64,000 bases of DNA from assembly GCA_903907985.1 (NCBI GenBank), contig CAIVQG010000051.1:75271-139270 (forward strand), read 5' to 3'. Positions 18,059-27,308 of the stretch are shown in pieces. This DNA comes from an uncultured delta proteobacterium (GTDB taxonomy: Bacteria; Desulfobacterota; Syntrophia; Syntrophales; Smithellaceae). A program made the position numbers and the translations under genes. The number at the start of each line of letters is the position of its first letter. Position 1 is the stretch's first letter. The notes under the pieces are model-generated. The model searched no databases, was not told the origin of the DNA, and worked only from the letters and a program-made list of their open reading frames with translations.

Positions 18059-18394
18059 TTATTTGTTTTCATATTGTTCAATCGTCCTTTGATTGAACTT
18101 CTTTTTGAGCCGCGACTTCCAGGACTCAGGCTCCCTGCTTAAATGCATAACTGCGACAATTAGCAGGATCTCTTTTCTGACCTGATAGATGATTCCATAA
18201 GGGAACCTATTTGTTCGACATCGATGTGTATGATTTGACAGTTTAAACCAGGCATCCGGGTACTGAGCTATTCGTTCCAGCGTCCTTTTTATTTCTGCAG
18301 CAAATTCATAACCAAGACCTTCACTTTGGGAGTTATAATAGGCAATAGCCTCGGCAAGTTCGTCTTTGGCAGGTGGGAGAAAAGCAATTTCCAT
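18059..18394 (-). CDS. RelE/ParE-superfamily toxin
   Basis: 111 residues, basic. MEIAFLPPAKDELAEAIAYYNSQSEGLG followed by a helix, then RCRTNRFPYGIIYQVRKEILLIVAVMHLSREPESW, is the ParE pattern (Arg in strand 3, F-P-Y-x-I-x-Y, H-x-x-R-x-P-x-x-W near the end). ParE toxins poison gyrase and RelE cleaves mRNA; the family cannot be split by eye, but the C-terminus is ParE-like. It starts 2 nt after the antitoxin gene stop. The module sits between two copies of the CTGAAG repeat. Confidence 0.85.
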   Translation of the reverse strand: MEIAFLPPAKDELAEAIAYYNSQSEGLGYEFAAEIKRTLERIAQYPDAWFKLSNHTHRCRTNRFPYGIIYQVRKEILLIVAVMHLSREPESWKSRLKKKFNQRTIEQYENK

Positions 18395-18396
18395 AG

Positions 18397-18624
18397 CTAT
18401 CTGCTTTTTTCGATCTCAGCAAACACATCTTTTGCCGAAATCAGAGTCATCTCATTACGATCAAATGCATCTATTCGATCTTCTGCTTCTTGAGCCCACA
18501 ATGAATCAATGGATGTTCTCGATCGAAACTCAAAACTGGACAGAAGATTCTCAACCAACTCGGCCCGCTCCACTGGTGGTAACTCCAGCGCCTCGGCAAG
18601 GATGCTCTCTGCGTGTTTTGTCAT
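18397..18624 (-). CDS. Antitoxin of the CHP02574 (addiction module component) family
   Basis: The ORF track starts at 18741, but the Met at 18624 has a GGAGG 10 nt upstream and begins the conserved part. The 75-residue product contains ILAEALELPPVERAELVENLLSSF and ends with an acidic helix (WAQEAEDRIDAFD) and FAEIEKSR, the typical signature of this unstable antitoxin family that partners ParE-type toxins. It precedes the toxin in the same transcript (2 nt gap), the usual order, and would neutralize it and possibly autoregulate. Confidence in the pair is high because both members match known partners. Confidence 0.87.
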   Translation of the reverse strand: MTKHAESILAEALELPPVERAELVENLLSSFEFRSRTSIDSLWAQEAEDRIDAFDRNEMTLISAKDVFAEIEKSR

Positions 18625-18724
18625 TATGTCCTGTCCTCCAAATGTTAGAAACATTGTGGTATTGTCCTGCGAACTTTCGAAAACACTAACATAAAGTTGC
18701 CTAATAATCAATCTACGGCACAAC

Positions 18725-18773
18725 GGCTGAAGGCCGATCACCTGAAGGTGACGCGAGACTGAAGGCTTTCAGG
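18725..18773 (+). repeat. Dispersed CTGAAG-type repeat, copy 2
   Basis: Begins GGCTGAAGGC, carries an internal small palindrome (GATCACCTGAAGGTGAC) and ends GACTGAAGGCTTTCAGG. A similar palindrome GATCACCTGGAGGTGAC occurs at 48263. Together with copy 1 it flanks the toxin-antitoxin genes in direct orientation. Confidence 0.75.
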
Positions 18774-18988
18774 GGCAAATAATTAAGCTTCATCCGGCTT
18801 ACGGATATTTTTTATTCGAAAAAATTAAATGAATCTTTGCCAATCACGAATGAACCAAGCAAGTATTTGACCCCTTTAATTGTTTTGTCATCTAACTACT
18901 GTTTATATGGTTTCCAGATAAATCCTAACAGCCACTTTACGTCCGCATGACACAGGAAAATCATAATTAATCCACTTCAAGCAATTTA

Positions 18989-19112
18989 TACCGCTTCTAA
19001 ATCAAAGTTGATATCGCGGCGGCAAGGAGGAGGCGAAGAGGCGTATATGAAAATACGTTGAGGAAACCGACGACGCTGCCAACAAAGATAGCGCTTTGAT
19101 TTAGAAGTGGTA
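18989..19112. mobile_element. 124-bp MITE-like element with 19-bp terminal inverted repeats
   Basis: The left end TACCGCTTCTAAATCAAAG and the reverse complement of the right end TACCACTTCTAAATCAAAG agree at 18 of 19 positions. The interior contains a small hairpin (CGTAT...ATACG) and a GC-rich purine stretch but no ORF. The right-hand interior, AAATCAAAGCGCTATC onward for 29 bp, recurs exactly at 40861-40889 in inverted orientation. Architecture (short, palindromic ends, no coding capacity, intergenic, partial copies elsewhere) fits a miniature inverted-repeat element. No clear target-site duplication is visible. Confidence 0.7.
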
Positions 19113-19116
19113 CCAG

Positions 19117-19160
19117 AAAAAAGCCGCAGCCACTGATATCCATCGTGACTGCGGCTTTTT
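19117..19160 (-). terminator. Terminator of the envelope operon
   Basis: A 12-bp stem, AAAAAGCCGCAG / CTGCGGCTTTTT, with further pairing inside (CACTG...); T-runs on both sides make it potentially bidirectional. It sits about 40 bp after the stop of the LPP20-family gene and closes the 19.2-28.4 kb operon. Confidence 0.8.
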
Positions 19161-19201
19161 GTTATTTTAATATCCGGTATTTTTCAACCGGTTACCGGCA
19201 A

Positions 19202-20080
19202 TTAATCCAGAACGATCATCACCCGGCATTTCTTCATAAAGGAAGCATTTTCTGCCGAAGCTCTGATCTGCTGGGCATCAGCATTGCTGATAATGAGATC
19301 GGCTTTCCCCGCTCCGCTTGTCTTCAATGCTTTAACTGTAACGGGGCTGTTGGTTACTCGCTGGTTGCTCTGCGCAGCCGTCAGATCGCGGGCGTAACCG
19401 CTCATGCCCTGCTGAACTGCGTATTCACGGTCAACATTGGCGGAACCATAAACTTCTTTGCCGTCTTCATCAAAGACCCGGGGCGACATCGCCGGACGAG
19501 CCTGAATGCCGCGGGCATCGACAACCAGTCCTGTATAGGTCATCGGAGGAGCTGCCGGTGCTGCCGGTGCTGCTGCAACCGGCGCCGGTGTTTCGGGTGG
19601 CGGTGCTAATTTGCGTTTTTCAATGGATGCGGGAATAATAACCTGGGAAAGATTGCCATAAAGGGGCATGCGCAGTCGAACTTCGACCGTTCCGTCAGAC
19701 ATATACTGCTGATCCACAATAACGGCGCCTTTAACCAGACCATCGACCTGAGTATTAATCACATCACTCTCAACGGTGAAGTCTTTTATTGTCGTTGTCG
19801 AATCAACTCGAACACCTTTGGTAATTTCCAGTAAATTGCGGTAGGCATCGACTTTGGCAGCACGCAGAGCCATCGGACGGGCATTGGCCTTGCCGATTGA
19901 TTTATCAGCCGGAGCTCCGATCCCAACTGCTTCAATATAACCGGCTGACCAGTTAACTGCACCTTGACCGATTTTTTCCGTCCATTCCGATCCGCTTATT
20001 TTTTCCTGACAAATACCCGCTCCGGTAAAAAGAAGCAATAAACCGGTAATTGCTGCTACGGACATGAATCTTAACTTCAT
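19202..20080 (-). CDS. LPP20-family envelope protein
   Basis: 292 residues with a cleavable signal peptide (MKLRFMSVAAITGLLLLFTGAGICQ). The domain at about 45-165 has GIGAPADKSIGKANARPMALRAAKVDAYRNLLEITKGV, the conserved G-x-G...A-x-x-x-A-x-x-D-A-x-x-x-L core of the LPP20 family, followed by VEVRLRMPLYG. A Pro/Ala-rich linker (about 178-200) leads to a second domain that ends with MKKCRVMIVLD. LPP20 proteins are envelope lipoproteins or periplasmic proteins often encoded with CsgG-like genes. No lipobox is evident (GAGIC lies close to the signal end, so lipidation is possible). It is the last gene of the operon, before the terminator. Confidence 0.75.
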   Translation of the reverse strand: MKLRFMSVAAITGLLLLFTGAGICQEKISGSEWTEKIGQGAVNWSAGYIEAVGIGAPADKSIGKANARPMALRAAKVDAYRNLLEITKGVRVDSTTTIKDFTVESDVINTQVDGLVKGAVIVDQQYMSDGTVEVRLRMPLYGNLSQVIIPASIEKRKLAPPPETPAPVAAAPAAPAAPPMTYTGLVVDARGIQARPAMSPRVFDEDGKEVYGSANVDREYAVQQGMSGYARDLTAAQSNQRVTNSPVTVKALKTSGAGKADLIISNADAQQIRASAENASFMKKCRVMIVLD

Positions 20081-20199
20081 AAATATCCTCCTTTGTTGTT
20101 TGCCTAAGATTAATTATCCTGGAAAACAAGTCATTCGTTCTCTAAATATTTGTTAAAAAATATCAAAATACCCTGGATGTTGCAACAAGAATTCCATTA

Positions 20200-22947
20200 T
20201 TATTTTTTCTCCGAAAAAGCTTTAGGCTCTTCTTTGGTAAGCCAGGGTTTGATATTGACATTATCACCCCAAATCATGTTTTGATCCGGGGGAGTAGTTC
20301 CCCACCAGTTGTTGCGGGCATCGATATAAATTGTAGAAAAGCTCTGGATCGCCACTGTATTGCCGAGAAAATTATTGAAATTAATTTTGGGATTGGCCAT
20401 GCCTACACATTTAATAGCGCCTTCGCCGTGGTTTTCGGCAAAGGTATTATAGAACAAAACCGGATTGGCGTCATTACGGCAAAATACTGCATTTTGCGAC
20501 GAATAAATTATCTGACAGTAAGAAATTTCCGGCGCTCCCGCATAAATATCAAAGGCCGTAGTGGCATACTTGATAATGCAATAAGCAAAAGAGCTATTCA
20601 CCTTGGATTGCTTGGATAAACGCACGGCATTGTTATAAAAGCCCGGTGTCGGCGAAGAAGCGGCGGCCGTAAACGTTATTGGATTTTCTTTTGTGCCACG
20701 GGCAATAATGCCGCCGTCTTCCGCAATGAGCGATGTTTTTTGTTCAAATTCAATAACAACCCCAGGCTCAATGTAAAGCGTCGCCCCGCCGTCAATAACC
20801 ACATCTTTAGTTACCCGATAAGGGCTGTTGGACAAGATCAAGTAGGAATCGGTCTTGATTCCACCACTCAACTGTTTGCCCAGTGCGGCAATGGCCAGAG
20901 ATTTTCCCTGCGGGTAAGCACTATCCAGCACGGTGGCAATATCCACCCTTCCCTGAATACCAGCTAATATTTCCAGAAACTTGGAACTCCCCCACCAGTT
21001 GTCCTGCGCTTTAACTGATGCGCCGGCCATATTGCCCACAATATTATAAGGTTTATTATCGACTATGTTGTTAAGGCTGATATTTATTCCGGCACCCTTT
21101 ACCACGATACCGTTATTGTTATTTCTTGCTATTATATTGCGCACAAACTCCGGGGCCGCAGATTGAACCAGCAAGCCGGTATTTTCATTATCCAGAATAG
21201 AGTTTTCTTTAATCACCGGCACAGCTCCATCACTGACAGAAAGAGACACTCCCTTGTTCTTATAAATGGAATTCTTGGTAATTTCCGGTTTGGAAAATGC
21301 CCCCTGAATTTTTAAAACTTCATTATTTTGTGTAAACTCGGACATTTCTATTCTGGGCGAAGACGCCTGACAATTGATCGCGATCCTCGCATTTTTAATC
21401 CGCACAAATTTAATGACGTTTTCTTTATCTTTAACACTGGCGAAAACGACGCCCGGCCATAATTGGCCTTCGCCTGCCGAATCGAAATTAATGATATGAT
21501 CGTTATCTCCCTGAGCATTGATCCTTCCCTCAATAATCAGCGCACCTACCCTGGATTTAATTTCTGTTCCGGGCTCAATAGTCAACAGCGCTTTGTCTTT
21601 AACAATGACGTCTTTTTCCAGAATATAGGGGCTGGCACCGGAATACCAGGTCGTATCGGCTTCAATTACTCCGGAAACAGCAGTTGGCCCGGGCGCTACC
21701 GGCATACCTATTACCTGTGCCATTTTGCTTTCATTGCCGGCAACATCATAAGCGGAAACCCGGTAATAATACTTCTGTGAATTTACCAGAGCGGGTCCGG
21801 CATCACGATATTCGGTAACTTCCGTTTTAGCAATTTCCACATAACCGCTGAGCGGCGTATTGGAACGATAAACTTTATAACCGGCAAGATATGTAGCAGA
21901 AGATTTTTCCCAGTTTAATAAAACCAGGGCATTGCGTCCCACACCGGTCAGATTATTGGGCTGAGGCGGAGGAGTTGTCAGCAGAGTCACCGAACTGATG
22001 GCATCGACCCATTGTGCGGTATTGCCGACATCATCCCTGAGATAACCGGTAATAATCGCCTTATCGATGTTGTCACCAGGCACTACTTTATAAACGCCGT
22101 AATAGCCGCCCGGTTCGACTTCCTGCATCTCGATATTTTTCTTATAATCGCCTATATCAAAGTATGCCTGCATTTTAGGCGTACCTTGAATGACCACTTT
22201 GATTTCATCTCCGGCCTTTTTCGGCAGACCTTTAGAATCCTGAGTGAGAAGAGTTATAGTCGGCGGCCGAAGCATATCGGCAATATGCGGCACCGGAATT
22301 GTTTTGACCATTTCACGGAAAAGATCATCATTGGCACGCAGCAACTGAATATCACGCACATTCATTGATGTGGCAATGATCGTGGCAATGATACCTATCG
22401 GGTTCGCGGATATGCCGCCTTCATGCTTGCGGACAATGTGTTTGCCGCTCCAGAGGAAGTTGCCGGTTTTCGTATCGTACATCTTGACTTCCGCACCGAC
22501 GGAAACCTGAGAATACATGACCGCAAATAATTTATCAAAATTAGAAACTTCACCAAAAACAACGGCATCAACGCCGAGAAGCTTTCCCAATTCCTGCGGC
22601 GGCATTTTACTAATGGCTTCTGGATCGGTCAGTCCGGCCTTCCTCAATGTATTGTCAACGCGGTAGAGTTCCATATCCTTGAACGGAAGAGAACTGAAAT
22701 GGTTGTAAAACCCGCGCCGCACTGTATCAAAGCCTTCTTTGCTTTTGGATAAGTCCACAAAAGGCATAACGGCAACTGATTTAGGAACATGATCTTTCAT
22801 ATAAGGATCAATTTTATAATCTCCTTCATACAAAGATCTTATTTCGGGCGTTATAATAGTACCTTGCGTGGCCACAAGACAGCTCTGCAATGAAATGAAG
22901 ACTGGCAGGAGAAACAAAATGGTTAATAATCTAAAATACTTCTTCAT
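20200..22947 (-). CDS. GNA1162-like lipoprotein fused to FN3 and right-handed beta-helix repeats
   Basis: The ORF track starts at a TTG (22971); the ATG at 22947 has AAAGGGAGA upstream and gives 915 residues. A signal ends in ISLQSC (lipobox). About residues 50-215: KSVAVMPFVDLSKSKEGFDTVRRGFYNH, LLGVDAVVFGEV and SGKHIVRKHEGG, the pattern of the DUF799/GNA1162 lipoprotein family. Then an Ig-like segment, one FN3 domain (GYKVYRSNTPLSGY...YYYRVSAYDVAGNES), and two blocks of parallel beta-helix repeats with N-x-I and DNWWGSS / RNNWWGTTPPD motifs typical of right-handed beta-helices. Likely anchored in the outer membrane, with the helix region probably periplasmic or surface exposed. The two beta-helix blocks look like an internal duplication. 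Confidence 0.75.
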   Translation of the reverse strand: MKKYFRLLTILFLLPVFISLQSCLVATQGTIITPEIRSLYEGDYKIDPYMKDHVPKSVAVMPFVDLSKSKEGFDTVRRGFYNHFSSLPFKDMELYRVDNTLRKAGLTDPEAISKMPPQELGKLLGVDAVVFGEVSNFDKLFAVMYSQVSVGAEVKMYDTKTGNFLWSGKHIVRKHEGGISANPIGIIATIIATSMNVRDIQLLRANDDLFREMVKTIPVPHIADMLRPPTITLLTQDSKGLPKKAGDEIKVVIQGTPKMQAYFDIGDYKKNIEMQEVEPGGYYGVYKVVPGDNIDKAIITGYLRDDVGNTAQWVDAISSVTLLTTPPPQPNNLTGVGRNALVLLNWEKSSATYLAGYKVYRSNTPLSGYVEIAKTEVTEYRDAGPALVNSQKYYYRVSAYDVAGNESKMAQVIGMPVAPGPTAVSGVIEADTTWYSGASPYILEKDVIVKDKALLTIEPGTEIKSRVGALIIEGRINAQGDNDHIINFDSAGEGQLWPGVVFASVKDKENVIKFVRIKNARIAINCQASSPRIEMSEFTQNNEVLKIQGAFSKPEITKNSIYKNKGVSLSVSDGAVPVIKENSILDNENTGLLVQSAAPEFVRNIIARNNNNGIVVKGAGINISLNNIVDNKPYNIVGNMAGASVKAQDNWWGSSKFLEILAGIQGRVDIATVLDSAYPQGKSLAIAALGKQLSGGIKTDSYLILSNSPYRVTKDVVIDGGATLYIEPGVVIEFEQKTSLIAEDGGIIARGTKENPITFTAAASSPTPGFYNNAVRLSKQSKVNSSFAYCIIKYATTAFDIYAGAPEISYCQIIYSSQNAVFCRNDANPVLFYNTFAENHGEGAIKCVGMANPKINFNNFLGNTVAIQSFSTIYIDARNNWWGTTPPDQNMIWGDNVNIKPWLTKEEPKAFSEKK

Positions 22948-22984
22948 AGAAGGTCTCCCTTTCTTAACCAAAAAAGAGCGCTGT

Positions 22985-25234
22985 TTATTTTGCTGAGATG
23001 TTCACTTCTGTACCGGGTTCGCTTTCCAGGCCGTCGCGATCAACCGCAGTAACTGCATATACTTTGCTTTTTCCTTTAACAACAGCACTGTCTGTATAGC
23101 TTGTTGACTTTACTTCCGCTAATTTCTCCAGGCTGAAGAAACGTTTTTCATAAACTACGTATTGAGCAATATCCGCTTCCTTATTGGCATTCCAGGTAAT
23201 TTCCACCTTTCCTGCTTCATATCGTCCATTCAATCCTTCCGGCGATTTCGGTCTGGGCTTGGTACTTACAGCAATAATCTCGGAATTATCACTCACCAAT
23301 CCGTCTTTATCTTCTGCCTGAATTTTATAACGATAGACAACTCCGTCTTTCAGGCTTTTATCTATGTAAGAAGCTTTATCAACTTTGGCTATTTTAGAAA
23401 AATCATCTTTTTCGCCAACACTCCGGTAAATATAATAACCGGTAATATCTTTTTCCGGATTGACCTGCCATTCCAGCGGCACTTCTTTAACTTTCAGCGC
23501 CGCACCCCTCATGCCCGAAGGCTTTTGCGGCCTGGGTTTGGTTGTCCCTGAAGCCAGAGTTGGTAAGCTTTCTGCCGCCACTTTATTATAAGCGGTTAAT
23601 TTATAGTAATAAGCTTTATTATCTGCCAGAGAGTCAAAACCGCGGGCATCATCGAGGTAATTGTTGTTTTCCCGCCCGCTTATTTTCTTGAGCAAATTAT
23701 AATGGGCGTCTTTTTCCGGTGCCCAGTAAATGTTATACCCCTCAATCTCTTCTAACTTTGCCGCTGTCCAGGTAAGCTCGACTTTTTTCACAAGACCACT
23801 GCGGGCTGTAAAGTTTCCCATTTTCGGCGGAACATCTCTCGTTGTTGCCTGGGCTACCGGTGAAGGACTTGTCTCAATTCCCAAATCGTCTTCTGCCGTT
23901 ACATAATAGAAATAATTTGTTTTGTCACCCAAACCTTCCATATCTGAATATTGAAAATTGTCTTTGAGTTCCGCAGCACTTATTTTTTTAATTTTAGCAA
24001 AATTGTCGTCTGCTTTAAGGCCGCGATATATATTATAGGCAGCAATAAAGGGAGACTGAACACCAGCCCAGGTCACCTTGACTTCACGAATTAAATTACT
24101 CTGAGTATTGACGGAAACAACTTTCGCCAGAGCAGTTCCCTTCAAAGGATGACTTAATTCACTTTCAATATCTTTTTCATTGAAGGCAGCCAAACGATAA
24201 AAATATATGCTGCCATCAGGAAGTGCTTTATCGCGATAAAATATTTTCCCGTCAGAACTGTCGGCGGCAATATTATCCGCTGATATTTTAGTTATCTCCT
24301 GATAAGGACCATCTTCAGACTTAGCTCGGTAAATTTTATAACCGGACAGTTTGGCCGTATCCTCGCTTTTTAATGGATTAGCTACCCAAACAATTAAAAT
24401 ACTTTTGGCCCGCCCTTCCGTCTTTAAAATTATCGGCGGATTGGGTGCAAAATCAGTACTGCCGGAGAGGACTGGCGTAAAATCACTTACCCGGCCCGCT
24501 TTGTCATATGCCCTTGCCTTATAAAAATAGGTACTTCCATTTTCAACATTTGAGTCACCGTATTCGAGTTTGTCTGTCTGCCCGATCATGGCAAAAGGAC
24601 CGGCTGAATTCAGCGCGCGATAGACTTCATAGCCGGCACCGGCAAATCCAGGTGTTTCCTGCCAGCGCAATATAATTTTTTTATTGCCGGGTATTTTTTG
24701 GAAATTTGCGGGATAAACAGCTGCCGCCTTGTCACCTGATCCTGATGTTCTGAAATCAGCAGGACTATTTTTCTTTAATGCCGCTGATATTAAAGAACCT
24801 AATCTGACAATTTCCGCTGATAATGCCGCTTCGCCAAACGCCCTTACTCGTTCGCTATAAACTTCTTTCTTTTTATCGATCTGAATTAAACTACATTGAA
24901 CATAAATAGCTGAACCCCGTTTATCCACCGAACCAACAATAATAAAATCAAGTCCCAACTGTGTTCCTATGTTAACAACATTGTCGAGTTGATCGTTCTG
25001 CTGTAAATCATTGAAGTTCAAGAAAGCTTCCAGATCTTTACGGTCAAGCAAAAAAACGGATGAATCATTTTTTAAAACATTGGTCAGCGAATTGGTGACA
25101 GTGGTGCCCAATCCGGAAGCTTCCAGATTTGCAGTCGCAAAATTGAAAATAGATATTTTACCGGCATTTGCTTTTCCAACGCTGATAAAAATTATCAGCG
25201 GCAAAACAAGCGCAATAAAGATTTTTTTGGGCAT
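22985..25234 (-). CDS. CsgG-like N-terminal domain followed by an array of FN3 domains
   Basis: 749 residues. Signal peptide MPKKIFIALVLPLIIFISVGKANA. Residues about 26-155 look CsgG/TolB-N like: KISIFNFATANLEASGLG, FLLDRKDLEAFL and GTQLGLDFIIVGSVD. The rest is about six fibronectin type III-like repeats of roughly 95 residues, each with W near the first strand, GYxIYR in the middle and a YxYKAxAYD strand. FN3 arrays are extended spacers or binding surfaces on exported proteins. No lipobox, so periplasmic or secreted. Third gene of the operon; the CsgG-like start and FN3 repeats echo the neighbouring gene, suggesting partner proteins. Confidence 0.72.
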   Translation of the reverse strand: MPKKIFIALVLPLIIFISVGKANAGKISIFNFATANLEASGLGTTVTNSLTNVLKNDSSVFLLDRKDLEAFLNFNDLQQNDQLDNVVNIGTQLGLDFIIVGSVDKRGSAIYVQCSLIQIDKKKEVYSERVRAFGEAALSAEIVRLGSLISAALKKNSPADFRTSGSGDKAAAVYPANFQKIPGNKKIILRWQETPGFAGAGYEVYRALNSAGPFAMIGQTDKLEYGDSNVENGSTYFYKARAYDKAGRVSDFTPVLSGSTDFAPNPPIILKTEGRAKSILIVWVANPLKSEDTAKLSGYKIYRAKSEDGPYQEITKISADNIAADSSDGKIFYRDKALPDGSIYFYRLAAFNEKDIESELSHPLKGTALAKVVSVNTQSNLIREVKVTWAGVQSPFIAAYNIYRGLKADDNFAKIKKISAAELKDNFQYSDMEGLGDKTNYFYYVTAEDDLGIETSPSPVAQATTRDVPPKMGNFTARSGLVKKVELTWTAAKLEEIEGYNIYWAPEKDAHYNLLKKISGRENNNYLDDARGFDSLADNKAYYYKLTAYNKVAAESLPTLASGTTKPRPQKPSGMRGAALKVKEVPLEWQVNPEKDITGYYIYRSVGEKDDFSKIAKVDKASYIDKSLKDGVVYRYKIQAEDKDGLVSDNSEIIAVSTKPRPKSPEGLNGRYEAGKVEITWNANKEADIAQYVVYEKRFFSLEKLAEVKSTSYTDSAVVKGKSKVYAVTAVDRDGLESEPGTEVNISAK

Positions 25235-25280
25235 TTGCCGTCTCCAATCAAATCCGTCAATATTTTTTCCGCAAACCTAT

Positions 25281-27269
25281 TTATTTATCAGCAACCAGTT
25301 TATCTATTACTTCCAAAGATTTCTGGGATATTGGTGTAGAGATCCCTTTTAGCTTCTCGTCAAAAACAGCATCTGTATATTTTTCTATAGCCATATCCAG
25401 ATTGCGGCGTTTCTGCTGGGATTGTGCCTGGTTATAATATTCGACTTCCAAGCTCTGAAAATGTTTAAGAATTCCGCTGCCCATCTCCGAAACCTTTTGA
25501 TTAGTAATTTCATCAAGCACTTCGGCTTCCGAAGGTAATTCTAGAGACTTTTGAACAATCCCGGCAATGGGGACTCCGTCCTGATATTTATCTTCTTTAA
25601 TTAATTTGCCGGAAACAGTACTGGCGAAAATATTTTCGCCCGTTTGAGTATCTACTAGTTTAAATGATATTTCTAAGAGTGCACTTATTTTCGCAACACC
25701 TTGTCTATAAGAAAGGAGCTGGTAGTTAGGCTTCTTAATTGTCCGCGGTGGAGCATTTTTCATATCTTCTGCAGACGGCTTCGGATTTACTATGCGCCAA
25801 TCAGACCAGTCAGGATTAGGTATATCGTCTTCATTCACCAGCACTTTGACTTGGTTTTGACTGGGAGAATCTGTAAATTTCGTTGAAAAATGCAATACGT
25901 CACCCATAATAAAAGTATCAATACCGCGCATCTTACCGACGCTTTGGGCTGTTTTAATATCGACCAGACCGGTCTGACTGAGTTGCATTTCCTTTAAAAT
26001 TGACTGTAAATTTTCGCGCTCGATAATACGCAAATCAGCACTGGCATTTTTATGTAGAAAGGCAATCAGCTTGTTGGCGGCAATTTTACCGGCATCTTTC
26101 TCCGCACTTGGGGAACTAAAATCAAACACAGCAATTGATTTTCGAATTCTTTTATTAATGGAATCTTTAACATCGATCATTTTTTGGAATAGTTCAGGAT
26201 AGTTGGGGTTTACTGCCTCAATTTTTTGCATCCAGACCAAAGCATTACCCCACAATTCTTTCTCTGATGATTTTTCGGCCCTTTTCATGAGGGCGTCAGA
26301 AGCAACGGTTAGATGTTCCTTGTAAAGAGGATCACTCTGCAGTGAAGGCACATATTTACGCGCTATTTCCAGTTTTTTCATTGCTGCATAAAGCTTTCCC
26401 TGTCTTACTAGCTTCACGGATTCATCAAAATAAACCTGGCTTGCTTTTGCTTTGATTGTATCGAGCCGACCTGCCAAAGCAGGATCAACTGAAGGATAGT
26501 CCATTGCTTTTTCATAAAGGATTATTGCCCGTTCCCAATTTTTCGCCGCTTCCGCCTTGCCCCCGGCAACCATGTAATAGCTTAAATTATCTCTTTGCTT
26601 GGCATCTTCATATCTTTTGGCAATATCAAGATAGCTCGGATTAATATCCATTGCCATTTTGAAAGCTTCGGCAGCCATTTTCCATTCTTCCTGTTTGCCA
26701 AGATCATTAGCCTGCTGATAAAGAACCTTTACACCTTCCTGCCGGCTGCGCGCCAGCCTGTTGCCGGTATCTTCATAATTGGGGAAAATGTTGTTGACTT
26801 TACTCAACTTTGCCATCGCCGCAGTCCAATCTTCTTTTTGCATATCCATTTCGGCCTGCTGATATAAACTTTTCAAGGAAGCCTTTAGATCACTTACCTT
26901 CACGGTTAAATCATTGCGTAGTGCTTTTATATCGGAACTTCCCGGATCCATAGCTGCCATGGCATCAACATCTCTGGAAACCTTTTCCAGTACAAGAAGG
27001 TTTTGTCCTGCAGAAGCAAGGGCTTGTCTGGCTTTAGTTAAGCGAGCCTTTGCCGCATCCTGTTTGGCACGGGTAAGTGCATCTTTAAATTCCTGATTTT
27101 CCGGTTCGTCCTTTACAGCTTTTTCAAAATAAGCAATCGCTTCTTCCCAACGGTTATCTTTGACGAATTCCTGCCCCTGTTTATAACTTTCATTGACGGC
27201 ACCGCAGGCGGCCAGAAAAATGATTATTATTCCAATAGCAATTACTCTGTAAATTTTTTTCGATTTCAT
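25281..27269 (-). CDS. TPR lipoprotein with C-terminal CsgG-like domain
   Basis: The Met at 27269 is chosen, five codons inside the ORF-track start, because GGAGG precedes it by 5 nt. Lipoprotein signal MKSKKIYRVIAIGIIIIFLAACG, lipobox LAAC. Residues about 25-370 are TPR-like helical repeats (WEEAIAYFEKAVKDEPENQEFKDALTRA). Residues about 380-610: KSIAVFDFSSPSAEKDAGKIAANKL, IIERENLQSILKEMQLSQTGLVD and GIDTFIMGDV, a clear CsgG/LpoB-type domain. CsgG forms the outer-membrane curli pore, but the related domain also occurs in non-secretin lipoproteins. No curlin gene (csgA/B) is nearby. Second gene of the operon. Confidence 0.8.
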   Translation of the reverse strand: MKSKKIYRVIAIGIIIIFLAACGAVNESYKQGQEFVKDNRWEEAIAYFEKAVKDEPENQEFKDALTRAKQDAAKARLTKARQALASAGQNLLVLEKVSRDVDAMAAMDPGSSDIKALRNDLTVKVSDLKASLKSLYQQAEMDMQKEDWTAAMAKLSKVNNIFPNYEDTGNRLARSRQEGVKVLYQQANDLGKQEEWKMAAEAFKMAMDINPSYLDIAKRYEDAKQRDNLSYYMVAGGKAEAAKNWERAIILYEKAMDYPSVDPALAGRLDTIKAKASQVYFDESVKLVRQGKLYAAMKKLEIARKYVPSLQSDPLYKEHLTVASDALMKRAEKSSEKELWGNALVWMQKIEAVNPNYPELFQKMIDVKDSINKRIRKSIAVFDFSSPSAEKDAGKIAANKLIAFLHKNASADLRIIERENLQSILKEMQLSQTGLVDIKTAQSVGKMRGIDTFIMGDVLHFSTKFTDSPSQNQVKVLVNEDDIPNPDWSDWRIVNPKPSAEDMKNAPPRTIKKPNYQLLSYRQGVAKISALLEISFKLVDTQTGENIFASTVSGKLIKEDKYQDGVPIAGIVQKSLELPSEAEVLDEITNQKVSEMGSGILKHFQSLEVEYYNQAQSQQKRRNLDMAIEKYTDAVFDEKLKGISTPISQKSLEVIDKLVADK

Positions 27270-27308
27270 ACTATCCTCCAACATAAGTTATTCTAAAATA
27301 TAACTCTT

